Shown here one piece after another: positions 7,890 through 15,185 of a stretch of DNA of 64,000 nucleotides. Position 1 is the first letter of the stretch; each line of letters opens with the position of its first letter. Origin of the DNA: an uncultured Clostridia bacterium (lineage in GTDB: Bacteria > Bacillota > Clostridia > Oscillospirales > Ruminococcaceae); the NCBI GenBank assembly GCA_947628655.1, contig CANRAS010000005.1, forward strand, positions 62,001 to 126,000, written 5' to 3'. The notes beneath the pieces are model-generated. The model made no database searches. It was not told where the DNA came from and saw only the letters and a list, made by a program, of their open reading frames with translations. A program made the translations under genes and the position numbers.

Positions 7890-9136
7890 AAATAGTGCTT
7901 ATAGTGATACTTATAGCCTTATCCGCGTTCTTTTCCGCGTCCGAAACGGCGATTTCAAGCGTAAACCGCATACGTCTGAAAAGTATGGCGGAAAACGGGA
8001 GCAAGGGGGCGGAGCGGGCTCTTAAAATTCTGAAAAAATACGACAAAGCATTGACAACAATCCTGATAGGCAACAACATCGTTAATATCGCAACATCGTC
8101 TGTCGCGACGATTTTATGTATTCAGCTTGTCGGCGAGAAGTACGGTTCGCTTGTCGCTACTATAGCGGTAACGGTAATCGTGCTGATTTTCGGCGAGGTT
8201 ATGCCCAAAGGAATAGCCAAAGACCACGCGGAGGGCGTCTGCATTGGCGTTTCGGCGGTGATAACGTTTCTTATGGTTATCTTTACGCCGTTTTCGTCGT
8301 TCTTTATCCTGCTCAAAGGCGCGATGGGAAAGCTGTTCCACAAAAAAGACAGCGTTTCTGTTACCGAAGAAGAGTTAATGGCAATTATAGACGAAATCGA
8401 GGACGAGGGCGTTCTCGAACAGCAGGAAAGCGAACTCGTCAGAAGCGCATTGCAGTTCGACGAGATAACCGCGGACGAGATAATCACTCCGCGCGTGCGC
8501 ATTGTCGCGGTGGAAGTAAGCGATACGGCGGGGAAAGTCCGCGAAAAATTCCTGAGCGAACAGTATTCTCGTATGCCTGTGTATGAAAAGAACCTTGACA
8601 ATATCGTCGGGATAATCAACGAGAAAGATTTTATAAGAGAATACGAAAACCGAGGCGACGAACTTTCCGTCCGCGAACTTATTCAAGACACGATTTACGT
8701 TCCGTCTATGCAGAAAATATCGGAGGTACTGCGCCTTATGCAAAAGCGCAAGTGCCATATGAGCGTAGTTTTGGACCAGCACGGCGGAACGCTCGGAATT
8801 GTCACAATGGAGGACCTTTTAGAAGAACTTGTGGGCGAGATCTGGGACGAAAGCGACGAGGTGAAAAGCCCCGTTACGACGCGTTCAGAGCGCGAGTTTG
8901 ACGTTTACGGCGAAGTTTCGATAAATTCCCTGAGGAGATTTTTCGAGGCGCGGGATATTGAACTTCACATCGAAAGCGAGGCGAACACGGTGGCGGGCTG
9001 GGCGCTCGAACTGTTCGGCTCTATCCCGAACAGCGGAGATAAGACCGAAACCGAAGAACTCGTGCTGACGGTTCTCGAAACGCGGGACTTACGCGTTGTC
9101 AAGGTCAAAATAGAACTTAAAGACCCGCCGAAATAG
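7886..9136 (+). CDS. CNNM/CorC-HlyC family membrane protein (DUF21-CBS)
   Basis: This 416-aa protein has the three-part layout of the CNNM/CorC family: a DUF21 membrane domain with about four helices (1-170, with SASETAISS near 12-20), a CBS-domain pair (about 190-310, with DEIITPRVRI and GIVTMEDLLEELVGEIWDE), and a C-terminal CorC_HlyC transporter-associated domain (about 330-410). Proteins of this type take part in Mg2+ (and Co2+) export; older records call them hemolysins. The ATG at 7886 overlaps the Cof phosphatase stop, and the NfeD-like gene follows 19 bp later. Confidence 0.88.
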   Translation: MKIVLIVILIALSAFFSASETAISSVNRIRLKSMAENGSKGAERALKILKKYDKALTTILIGNNIVNIATSSVATILCIQLVGEKYGSLVATIAVTVIVLIFGEVMPKGIAKDHAEGVCIGVSAVITFLMVIFTPFSSFFILLKGAMGKLFHKKDSVSVTEEELMAIIDEIEDEGVLEQQESELVRSALQFDEITADEIITPRVRIVAVEVSDTAGKVREKFLSEQYSRMPVYEKNLDNIVGIINEKDFIREYENRGDELSVRELIQDTIYVPSMQKISEVLRLMQKRKCHMSVVLDQHGGTLGIVTMEDLLEELVGEIWDESDEVKSPVTTRSEREFDVYGEVSINSLRRFFEARDIELHIESEANTVAGWALELFGSIPNSGDKTETEELVLTVLETRDLRVVKVKIELKDPPK

Positions 9137-9155
9137 CGCATATTAAGGGGAACAA

Positions 9156-9758
9156 ATGGGAACGTTCTACATTCTGCTGACAGCCGTTTTCGGCGGTTAT
9201 CTTACCGCGCAGACGATAGCTTGGGTATTTTTCGGGAAATCATTCTTCCCCGATGCGGGTATGCTGTTTGAGGACAAGGCGGATAAATCGCTTTGGCAGA
9301 CGGTTTTCCCGAAGAATATGCTGCGCCTGATAATAACGGCGTTCGCAGCGTCCGTAATCGGAGTGCTTTTGAATATCGTAATAGAAACGGGCTGGATAAC
9401 CGTCCCGCTTGCCGCAGCGGGCGGGCTTACCGTGAACTTTATTATCAGTATGTTCTTTTCGCCGATGTACTATAAATTCCACAAGAGCGGAGAGCCGACC
9501 GAAAGCGAACTTGAGGGTATGCCGGGGCGCGTTGCAGAGCCGATTTATTCGGAGAATTTCGGCGTAATCAGCGTAAAGCACGGCAGAAAAAGCTACCTGT
9601 TCCGTGCCGTTTCGGCAAACGGCAGACGGCTGAAAAGGGGCACGGAAATCGTGGTTCTTTACGCGCAGGACGGCTGTTGTTTCGTCGAAAGCGCGGAGCA
9701 TTTGTGCGATGTGCTGTTTGAAGAGGACGAGGACGGCGAGGAGCAGGGGAGTAGTTAG
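9156..9758 (+). CDS. Small membrane protein with an NfeD-like C-terminal domain
   Basis: The 200-aa product has hydrophobic helices at about 3-23, 52-75 and 80-102, then a soluble C-terminal part (about 120-185) with the strand pattern of an OB fold of the NfeD type (GVISVKHGRKSYLFRAVS, then a GTEIVVLY turn). NfeD-like proteins often accompany membrane proteases or SPFH proteins, but none is next to it here. It ends in an acidic tail. It is the last gene of the operon starting at 3269 and is followed by a terminator at 9783. The assignment rests on pattern only. Confidence 0.5.
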   Translation: MGTFYILLTAVFGGYLTAQTIAWVFFGKSFFPDAGMLFEDKADKSLWQTVFPKNMLRLIITAFAASVIGVLLNIVIETGWITVPLAAAGGLTVNFIISMFFSPMYYKFHKSGEPTESELEGMPGRVAEPIYSENFGVISVKHGRKSYLFRAVSANGRRLKRGTEIVVLYAQDGCCFVESAEHLCDVLFEEDEDGEEQGSS

Positions 9759-9782
9759 AGAATAGTTGTTAGTTATTAGTTT

Positions 9783-9809
9783 GCGCGGGCGTTGCCCGCG
9801 CATTTTGTT
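9783..9809 (+). terminator. Terminator of the 3.2-9.8 kb operon
   Basis: A perfect 8-bp stem GCGCGGGC / GCCCGCGC (9783-9790 with 9794-9801) with a GTT loop, followed by ATTTTGTT. Confidence 0.75.
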
Positions 9810-9840
9810 GTGGCGTTGCACCCGTAACCGACCCCGCCGT

Positions 9841-9965
9841 AGGCTGTGAAAGTTTCGCCTACTAGAGGCTAGAAGTTAGAGGCTAGAAATTAAGAGAAGA
9901 TAAGGTTTAAACGTTAATCCACACTCTAGCTACTAGCATCTAATCTCTAGCTACTAGAAGGATAG
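9841..9965. repeat. Degenerate heptad repeat (TAGAGGC / CTAGCTA type)
   Basis: Runs of near-heptamers such as CTAGAGG CTAGAAG TTAGAGG CTAGAAA and, further on, CTCTAGC TACTAGC ATCTAAT CTCTAGC. Related runs occur near 27.25, 38.83, 50.14, 53.87, 54.9 and 61.2-61.4 kb, always between genes. No ORF is supported here. Confidence 0.65.
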
Positions 9966-10034
9966 AGGGCTTTCCCCTTGCGCCTAGTGGAGCGCACGAA
10001 GTGCGCGGAACGGTCGGTTTAAAGCAACTGTATT

Positions 10035-10065
10035 GTGAGCGGACTGCCGGTGGCAGTCCGCTCAC
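10035..10065. repeat. Perfect 14-bp inverted repeat with a 3-base loop
   Basis: The arms 10035-10048 and 10052-10065 are exact reverse complements. There is no T-run, so it is not a standard terminator. It belongs to the cluster of palindromes filling 9.8-10.7 kb. Confidence 0.75.
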
Positions 10066-10097
10066 CGTGTCCGCCTAGAGTGGTTAGCAGGCTCTTC

Positions 10098-10184
10098 ACG
10101 GTTTGCCGTCGTTTGGCGCTAGCCAAACGACCCCGCCGTTAGGCGGGGGAATTTTGCGTTAGCAAAATTCAGACGGCAAACCGT
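10098..10184. repeat. Cloverleaf-shaped nested palindrome
   Basis: A 13-bp outer stem (10098-10110 with 10172-10184) encloses three perfect hairpins placed almost end to end: 10111-10117/10122-10128 (loop GCTA), 10131-10137/10142-10148 (loop GTTA) and 10149-10157/10162-10170 (loop GTTA). Only about three bases are unpaired between the arms. No start codon or reading frame is evident. It is not a tRNA: arm lengths and invariant bases do not fit. Confidence 0.75.
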
Positions 10185-10185
10185 C

Positions 10186-10348
10186 GCGTTTTCGAGTGCG
10201 CCTATATTCCCCGCGCCCGTATGGGCGCGGGGAATGAGGTGCATCGAGAAAACGCCCGCCCGATAAGGGGGCGTTATGACCCAAAGCCACGCCCGCGCCC
10301 GCCGTTCAAATGCACCTAACCGCTTTAAAGGCGCGGTTAGCGTGGCTC
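10186..10348. repeat. Two further nested palindromes
   Basis: A perfect 13-bp hairpin (10206-10218 with 10223-10235, loop GTAT) is enclosed by a longer imperfect stem (about 10186-10204 with 10237-10255). A second nest has AGCCACGC ... GCGTGGCT as outer arms (about 10285-10292 and 10340-10347) around CTAACCGC / GCGGTTAG. The stretch is non-coding. Confidence 0.6.
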
Positions 10349-10406
10349 AATTCCCGCGCCCTGTAACAGTTTACAGTTAAGAGCGTATAGTGCAAAGTAT
10401 GAATAG

Positions 10407-10655
10407 AGTTGCGCCCTTGCGGGCGCTTATTAGATTGTCTTTAAGTCAATGCACCCCGCCAACGGCGGTGAGGTTCGGCGTGGTTCAATTCACGCGCCCC
10501 TTTCCCTTATCAAGCGTTAGCTTACCGCCAGACGTATTAACGCGCCTGCACCGCCCGTACCGCGCCGTTGCCCGCCCGCCCGCAATTCGCCTGACGGCGA
10601 ATTAACGGCGCTGTCGCGCCGTTGTTTTGCGCTCCGCGCAAAACGCGGGCTGTGT
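10407..10655 (+). repeat. 249-bp dispersed repeat, copy 1
   Basis: Base by base this segment matches the reverse complement of 60979-61227 over its whole length with scattered substitutions. Conserved landmarks in the same order are GCGCCCTTGCGGGCGC, ATTAGATTGTCT, GGTTCGGCGTGG, TTATCAAGCGTTAG, ACGTATTAACGCGCCTGC, AATTCGCC..GGCGAATT, the GCGCCGTTGTTTTGCG block and CGCGGGCTGTGT. It contains several small palindromes. A 71-codon open frame inside (10390-10605) has no ribosome binding site and is not conserved in copy 2, so I treat the element as non-coding. Confidence 0.8.
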
Positions 10656-10733
10656 TGCTCCCCGCCTTAGCGTTCGGCGCGGACTAAATTTCCCGCATTT
10701 CCCGCAAAACGAGAAAAAATTTCAAAAAAGTAC

Positions 10734-10762
10734 TTGACAAATCGGGAATAATATGTTAAAAT
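10734..10762 (+). promoter_or_regulatory. Sigma-A promoter of rpmG-secE-nusG-rplKA
   Basis: TTGACA (10734-10739), a 17-bp spacer and TAAAAT (10757-10762). A leader of about 125 bases follows; it contains a GGGGT...ACCCC pairing around a GCCTTTTTTGT-type hairpin (about 10777-10828) whose role is unknown. Confidence 0.85.
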
Positions 10763-10895
10763 ATAGATACCTCGAATGGGGTTTATTTTTTTGTGCCTTT
10801 TTGTAAAAAAGGCGAATACCCCTAAAAGTCGCATTACAGTGCGCCGAGGGAGGCAAAAATGCGCGTGTGCGCAAGAAAATAGGAGGTGCCGAAAA

Positions 10896-11045
10896 GTGAG
10901 AGTAAAAATTACGTTGGCGTGTACGGAGTGCAAACAGCGCAACTACAACACCATGAAGAACAAGAAAAACGACCCCGACAGACTTGAAATGAACAAGTAC
11001 TGCAGGTTCTGCAAGAAACACACTCTTCACAAGGAAACAAAGTGA
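10896..11045 (+). CDS. rpmG: 50S ribosomal protein L33
   Basis: A 49-aa protein of the large ribosomal subunit. It starts at a GTG (10896) with an AGGAGG site at 10881-10886 and ends with TGA at 11043-11045. Two Cys pairs (CTEC near the start and CRFC further on) show that this is the zinc-binding form of L33. It is the first gene of the secE-nusG-rplK-rplA operon, the usual position in Bacillota. Confidence 0.95.
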   Translation: MRVKITLACTECKQRNYNTMKNKKNDPDRLEMNKYCRFCKKHTLHKETK

Positions 11046-11060
11046 CGGGGAGGTATCGTG

Positions 11061-11333
11061 ATGGCAAAGGAAGAAAAATCGGCGAAAATCTCTCCCAGCA
11101 GTGAGGAAAAAGCGGAAAAGAAGTCCAAGGGAAATAAGCCCGTCAAGAAAAAACGGGGCATTGTAAAGTATTTCAAGGACGCAAAGGCGGAATTTAAAAA
11201 GGTCGTGTGGCCGACCCCTAAGGAAACCACAAGAAACACGATTGTCGTGCTTGTGATGTGCATAGTGGCGGGCGCGGTCATATTCGGATTGGATTCGCTG
11301 TTTGGCGTGTTGAACAAACTGGCGTTCCATTAA
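11061..11333 (+). CDS. secE: Preprotein translocase subunit SecE
   Basis: SecE stabilises SecY in the SecYEG translocon. The product of about 90 aa has a Lys-rich N-terminal region (1-45), the conserved amphipathic motif KAEFKKVVWPTPKET (about 42-56) and a single C-terminal membrane helix (about 62-82). A GTG three bases earlier (11058) is also in frame, but the ATG at 11061 lies 7 bases from the GGGGAGG site (11047-11053) and is the better start. nusG follows after 16 bp. Confidence 0.95.
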   Translation: MAKEEKSAKISPSSEEKAEKKSKGNKPVKKKRGIVKYFKDAKAEFKKVVWPTPKETTRNTIVVLVMCIVAGAVIFGLDSLFGVLNKLAFH

Positions 11334-11349
11334 TCTTTGGAGGATTTGT

Positions 11350-11877
11350 ATGGCTGACTCTGAATCAAAATGGTATATACTGCACACCTATTCGGGTTAT
11401 GAAAATAAGGTCGCCGCGGACATCGTAAAACTCGTGGAAAACAGAAATATTCATAACCTTATCGAAGAGGCAATCGTTCCCACCGTTCAAAAAACGGTCG
11501 AGAAAGACGGCGAAACCGTTGTCGTGGAGGAAAAGGTTTACCCCGGCTATGTTTTCGTAAAAATGGTGGAAACAAACGAGTCGTGGTATATATGCAGAAA
11601 TACCAGAGGTGTTACGGGGTTCGTAGGACCTGAGGGAAAGCCTACTCCGCTGAGCGAAGAAGAAGTAAGAGAGCTTGAACACGGAAGAAAAGAATCCGCG
11701 CAGCCCGCGTTTGAAGTCGGCGACAGAGTCGCGATAAAGCAGGGCGTGCTGGAGGGCTTTGAGGGCGAAATCACAATGGTCGACGCTGAAAAGCAGATAG
11801 TCGAAATCGCCGTGGAAAATATGTTCGGAGAAAAAACGCCGACAAAGGCGGAGTTCTCCGCTATAAGAAAGCTCTGA
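11350..11877 (+). CDS. nusG: Transcription termination/antitermination factor NusG
   Basis: NusG binds RNA polymerase and affects pausing, Rho-dependent termination and coupling with ribosomes. The 175-aa protein has the N-terminal NGN domain (about 5-115, with WYILHTYSGYENKVA and the signature VFVKMVETNESWYICRNTRGVTGFVG) and the C-terminal KOW domain (about 122-175, GDRVAIKQGVLEGFEGEI). The length is typical. GGAGG lies just upstream of the ATG. Confidence 0.97.
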   Translation: MADSESKWYILHTYSGYENKVAADIVKLVENRNIHNLIEEAIVPTVQKTVEKDGETVVVEEKVYPGYVFVKMVETNESWYICRNTRGVTGFVGPEGKPTPLSEEEVRELEHGRKESAQPAFEVGDRVAIKQGVLEGFEGEITMVDAEKQIVEIAVENMFGEKTPTKAEFSAIRKL

Positions 11878-11905
11878 TCGTTTAATTTAATGGAGGAAAA
11901 TTGTC

Positions 11906-12331
11906 ATGGCACAAAAGGTTGTAGGATTTATAAAGCTGCAAATACCCGCAGGTAAAGCAACGCCTGCGCCGCCTGTCGGACCTGCTTTGGGTCAGCACGG
12001 CGTGAATATTATGTCGTTCACTAAAGAGTTCAACGAGCGCACAAAGGATAAGGCGGGTCTTATAATCCCCGTCGTTATCACGGTTTACGCGGACAGGAGC
12101 TTTTCGTTCATCACGAAAACACCGCCCGCAAGCGTTCTGATAAAGAAAGCGTGCAAGATAGAAAGCGGTTCGGGCGTTCCGAACAAGACAAAGGTAGCGA
12201 AGATTACAAAGGCGCAGCTCAAAGAAATCGCGGAAACGAAAATGCCCGACCTTAACGCGGCGAATATTGATACCGCCATTTCAATGATAGCAGGCACCTG
12301 CCGCTCTATGGGCGTAGAAGTTGTTGATTAA
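11906..12331 (+). CDS. rplK: 50S ribosomal protein L11
   Basis: L11 forms the base of the ribosomal stalk and binds the GTPase-associated region of 23S rRNA. The 141-aa length is exact for the family. The N-terminal motif with the Pro-rich [21 protein letters not shown] (about 15-35, here described by its key prolines) and the C-terminal [10 protein letters not shown] stretch (about 130-139) are diagnostic. A GGAGG site precedes the ATG. Confidence 0.97.
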   Translation: MAQKVVGFIKLQIPAGKATPAPPVGPALGQHGVNIMSFTKEFNERTKDKAGLIIPVVITVYADRSFSFITKTPPASVLIKKACKIESGSGVPNKTKVAKITKAQLKEIAETKMPDLNAANIDTAISMIAGTCRSMGVEVVD

Positions 12332-12338
12332 TATATCA

Positions 12339-12366
12339 GTGGGAGGACTTTGTTCCGATTGACCAC
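12339..12366 (+). promoter_or_regulatory. Putative L1-binding leader of rplA (autoregulatory)
   Basis: Between rplK and rplA the mRNA can form a hairpin with outer stem GTGG/CCAC (12339-12342 with 12363-12366), inner stem GGA/TCC, and an asymmetric internal loop with GA on the 5' side and a TGA on the 3' side. This resembles the L1 binding site of 23S rRNA helix 77, a mimicry known for r-protein L1 control. The 3' strand ends directly next to the AAGGAGG site (12367-12373) of rplA, so bound L1 would block translation. Confidence 0.6.
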
Positions 12367-12380
12367 AAGGAGGTAACTTA

Positions 12381-13073
12381 ATGAAACACGGAAAGAAATA
12401 TAATGAAAGCGTTAAGCTCATCGACCCCGCAAAGGTGTATGAATCCGCCGAGGCTCTCGATTTAGTTTGCAAGACCGCAAAAGCGAAGTTCGACGAAACT
12501 GTTGAACTGCACGTTCGTCTGGGCGTAGACTCCCGTCACGCGGATCAGCAGGTGCGCGGCGCGGTTGTTCTTCCCAACGGCACGGGCAGAACTGTAAGAA
12601 CGCTTGTATTCTGCAAGCCCGAAAAGGAAGCGGACGCAAAGGCTGCGGGCGCTGATTACATCGCGGATAACGATACGATAGCGAAAATTCAGGGCGGTTG
12701 GATGGATTTTGAAGTGGTTATCGCAACCCCCGATATGATGGGCGTTGTAGGTCGCTTGGGTAAGGTCCTCGGTCCGCGCGGACTTATGCCTAACCCTAAA
12801 GCAGGCACGGTAACTCCCGATGTAGCTAAGGCGGTTCAGGACGCTAAAGCGGGTAAGATCGAGTATCGTCTTGATAAGGCGAATATTATCCATTGCCCGA
12901 TAGGCAAGGCGTCTTTCGGCAGCGAAAAGCTCGACGAGAACTTCACCGCGCTTATGGAGGCTGTTGTTAAGGCAAAGCCCGCGGCTGCAAAGGGTCAGTA
13001 TATCAAAAGCTGCACCGTGTCCTCTACTATGGGACCCGGCGTTAAGGTTAACACGCTCAGATTTGGCGTGTAA
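12381..13073 (+). CDS. rplA: 50S ribosomal protein L1
   Basis: L1 binds the mobile L1 stalk of 23S rRNA and represses its own mRNA. The 230-aa protein matches family length and shows the conserved segments [20 protein letters not shown] (about 40-60), the domain II region with [20 protein letters not shown] (about 117-136) and [12 protein letters not shown]. It starts at ATG 12381 after AAGGAGG. In most Clostridia rplJ and rplL follow; here a hairpin terminator (13099) and rimP follow instead. Confidence 0.97.
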   Translation: MKHGKKYNESVKLIDPAKVYESAEALDLVCKTAKAKFDETVELHVRLGVDSRHADQQVRGAVVLPNGTGRTVRTLVFCKPEKEADAKAAGADYIADNDTIAKIQGGWMDFEVVIATPDMMGVVGRLGKVLGPRGLMPNPKAGTVTPDVAKAVQDAKAGKIEYRLDKANIIHCPIGKASFGSEKLDENFTALMEAVVKAKPAAAKGQYIKSCTVSSTMGPGVKVNTLRFGV

Positions 13074-13098
13074 ACCCGCTCTAATGGGATAACTGTCA

Positions 13099-13124
13099 CC
13101 GCTCGGAACGCTCCGAGCGGTTTT
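13099..13124 (+). terminator. Terminator or attenuator after rplA
   Basis: A perfect 9-bp stem CCGCTCGGA / TCCGAGCGG (13099-13107 with 13112-13120), loop ACGC, followed by TTTT. No clear promoter is seen before rimP, so partial read-through is likely. Confidence 0.8.
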
Positions 13125-13182
13125 CGCGTAACTTATCGCGGCAAAACCGTACGTTGATTTTTACTGAAAAGGAGCGATGCGA

Positions 13183-13686
13183 ATGGCGCTTGCAAAGGGA
13201 TATAACGCTGTCGAGGCGGCGGCGGAGCGCGCTGTGCGCCCGATAGTCGAAAGCCACGGCTTTACGCTGTGGGACGTCGTGTTTATAAAAGAGGGCGCGG
13301 CGTGGTATCTGCGGATACTGATTGACAAGCCCGAGGGAATATCCATTGACGACTGCACGTCAATAGACGGGCTTATCAATGCCGAGGTTGACAAACTCGA
13401 CATTGTTGACAGAGTGGATTATCTTGAAGTCGGTTCGGCGGGGCTGGAACGTTCCGTGCGGAGAACCGAGCAGTTAGCGCTGTCGCTGGGCAGGCGGATT
13501 AAACTCAGGACCTACAAACTGTGCGAGGGCTTGCCCGAAAAGACCGTAAAATGCACGCTCACGGCATACGACGGCGGGAAAATCACGGTAAGCGGAGATT
13601 TCGGTACGGCTGATATAGCCGTTTCGGATATATCAGCAATAAACTATGACGATTTTGATGATTTCGATAAAATTATGGAGGAGTAA
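13183..13686 (+). CDS. rimP: Ribosome maturation factor RimP
   Basis: RimP helps assemble the 30S subunit. The product of about 167 aa has the N-terminal alpha/beta domain (about 5-80, with the signature SIDDCTSIDGLIN near 50) and a C-terminal Sm-like barrel (about 85-165, with EVGSAGLERSVR near 88). An in-frame ATG at 13177 is only 2 bases from the AAGGAG site (13169-13174); the ATG at 13183 is 8 bases away and is preferred. nusA starts 6 bases after the stop, the standard rimP-nusA order. Confidence 0.92.
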   Translation: MALAKGYNAVEAAAERAVRPIVESHGFTLWDVVFIKEGAAWYLRILIDKPEGISIDDCTSIDGLINAEVDKLDIVDRVDYLEVGSAGLERSVRRTEQLALSLGRRIKLRTYKLCEGLPEKTVKCTLTAYDGGKITVSGDFGTADIAVSDISAINYDDFDDFDKIMEE

Positions 13687-13692
13687 AGGAAA

Positions 13693-14904
13693 ATGGCTAA
13701 AAGAAAAACAGTAAAAGGGGAAGATTACGGAGATTTTTTCGATAACCTCAGCACCCTTTCTCAGGAGAAAGGCATTGACGTTGAGATACTCGCCGAAAAG
13801 ATAAAGTCGGCTATCGAACGCAGTTTGAAAACAAATCTGCATTACGGCGACGACGAGGATTGCGTCAGCGTCATCATTGACGTGAAAGAGCGCAAGTTTG
13901 ACGTGGCAATCTTAAAGGAAGTAATAGAAGTCGTGGATTCGCTTTACGAGCCCGAAAAGGAGATTACTCTTGAAGAGGCGCGGAAAATCGACCCGAAACT
14001 CGAAGTGGGCGACCACGTTCGCTGTCCTATCGACACAAAGGACTTCAAGCGAATTGCCGCAAAGAACGCGAAAGACCTTATTCGTCAGGGATTTTCCACG
14101 GCGGAACGTCAGCGTTTGAGCGAGATTTGGGGACAGTATCAGGACGAGGCGGTATCGGCTGTCGTTACAAAGGTAGAGCCGAAGTCGGGCTTTGCAACGC
14201 TTGAAATCAACCACAACGAGGTGATGCTCCCGCGCAGCGAGCAGATACCCGGCGAAGTCCTCGAAGTAGGACAGGTCGTAAAGGTGTATATTTCGGGCGT
14301 TTCCAAGGAATTTAAAGAGGGCGAGAAAAATCAGACGCTCAAAGTATCGAGAAACGACAAGTGGCTGATAAAGCGCCTGTTCGAGCTGGAGTGTCCCGAA
14401 GTGTTCGACGGCACTGTCGAGATTAAGGCGGTAAGCCGTGCGCCCGGCAGCAGGAGCAAGATAGCCGTTTACAGCAGCGACCCGAATGTAGACCCGCTCG
14501 GCGCGTGTATCGGTCCTCAAAAGAGCCGTATAAACGCCGTCACAAAGGAAATAAAGGGCGAAAAGGTCGATGTGGTGCTGTACAGCGACGACCCCGAAGA
14601 GTTCATAAAGCAGGCGCTGAAGCCCGCGGAAGTGTCAAAAGTCGTTATAACGAACCCGAACCCCGACAAACGCGCGTGCAAGGCGGTAGTCCCCGACAAT
14701 CAGCTTTCGCTTGCAATCGGAAACAAGGGACAGAACGCGTGGCTCGCGGCGAAACTTACGGGATATAAAATAGATATTAAGGCTGAAAGCGCGGTCACTC
14801 CCGAAGATTTTGAGGTCGTGCCTTTAGAGGAAAAATATCTTGAACCCGAACCCGAACAGCAGGAGGAACAGACCTCCGCTGAAACTTCCGAAAACGCGGA
14901 GTGA
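13693..14904 (+). CDS. nusA: Transcription termination/antitermination protein NusA
   Basis: NusA binds RNA polymerase and nascent RNA and modulates pausing and termination. The 403-aa protein has the NusA N-terminal domain (about 1-130), an S1 domain (about 135-205), and two KH domains (about 215-370) including DPLGACIGPQKSRI and SLAIGNKGQNAWLAA. The repeats found at the C-terminus of the E. coli protein are absent; it ends in a Glu-rich tail. It lies between rimP and ylxR as in most Bacillota. Confidence 0.96.
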   Translation: MAKRKTVKGEDYGDFFDNLSTLSQEKGIDVEILAEKIKSAIERSLKTNLHYGDDEDCVSVIIDVKERKFDVAILKEVIEVVDSLYEPEKEITLEEARKIDPKLEVGDHVRCPIDTKDFKRIAAKNAKDLIRQGFSTAERQRLSEIWGQYQDEAVSAVVTKVEPKSGFATLEINHNEVMLPRSEQIPGEVLEVGQVVKVYISGVSKEFKEGEKNQTLKVSRNDKWLIKRLFELECPEVFDGTVEIKAVSRAPGSRSKIAVYSSDPNVDPLGACIGPQKSRINAVTKEIKGEKVDVVLYSDDPEEFIKQALKPAEVSKVVITNPNPDKRACKAVVPDNQLSLAIGNKGQNAWLAAKLTGYKIDIKAESAVTPEDFEVVPLEEKYLEPEPEQQEEQTSAETSENAE

Positions 14905-14912
14905 GGAGCGCT

Positions 14913-15185
14913 ATGCAGAATAAACAGCGTATACCGCAAAGAAAATGCGTCGGATGCGGAGAGATGATAGGAAAAAAAGGCGCGGTGAGGGTAGTCCGCG
15001 ATAAGGACGGCGTTTTCTCCGTAGACCCGACAGGGAAAAAAGCGGGGCGCGGGGCATATATCTGCCGTGATATGAAGTGCCTTGAACAGGCGCGGCGGGA
15101 AAAACGCCTTGAACGTTCGTTCAAGTGCGCAGTACCCGCAGAGATATACGACAATCTTGAAAAGGAGCTGAACGGCGATAAATAA
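14913..15185 (+). CDS. ylxR: YlxR/RnpM-family RNA-binding protein
   Basis: The 90-aa protein is a DUF448 (YlxR) member. It has the signature RKCVGCGEMIGKK near the N-terminus, a basic central part with VRVVRDKDG, and GRGAYICRD. In Bacillus subtilis the homologue (now RnpM) modulates RNase P. A longer frame opens at a GTG at 14901 inside the nusA stop, but the ATG at 14913 sits 4 bases from GAGGAG (14903-14908) and gives the normal N-terminus. Its 3' end overlaps the ylxQ-like gene by 8 bases. Confidence 0.9.
   Translation: MQNKQRIPQRKCVGCGEMIGKKGAVRVVRDKDGVFSVDPTGKKAGRGAYICRDMKCLEQARREKRLERSFKCAVPAEIYDNLEKELNGDK

Noticed and set aside
10098..10184. tRNA or tRNA-like gene
   Set aside because: It has a cloverleaf shape, but arm and loop lengths, T-loop and anticodon positions do not fit a tRNA.
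10390..10605. 71-codon frame inside the intergenic block
   Set aside because: It lies within the 249-bp repeat, has no ribosome binding site and is not kept in the second copy.
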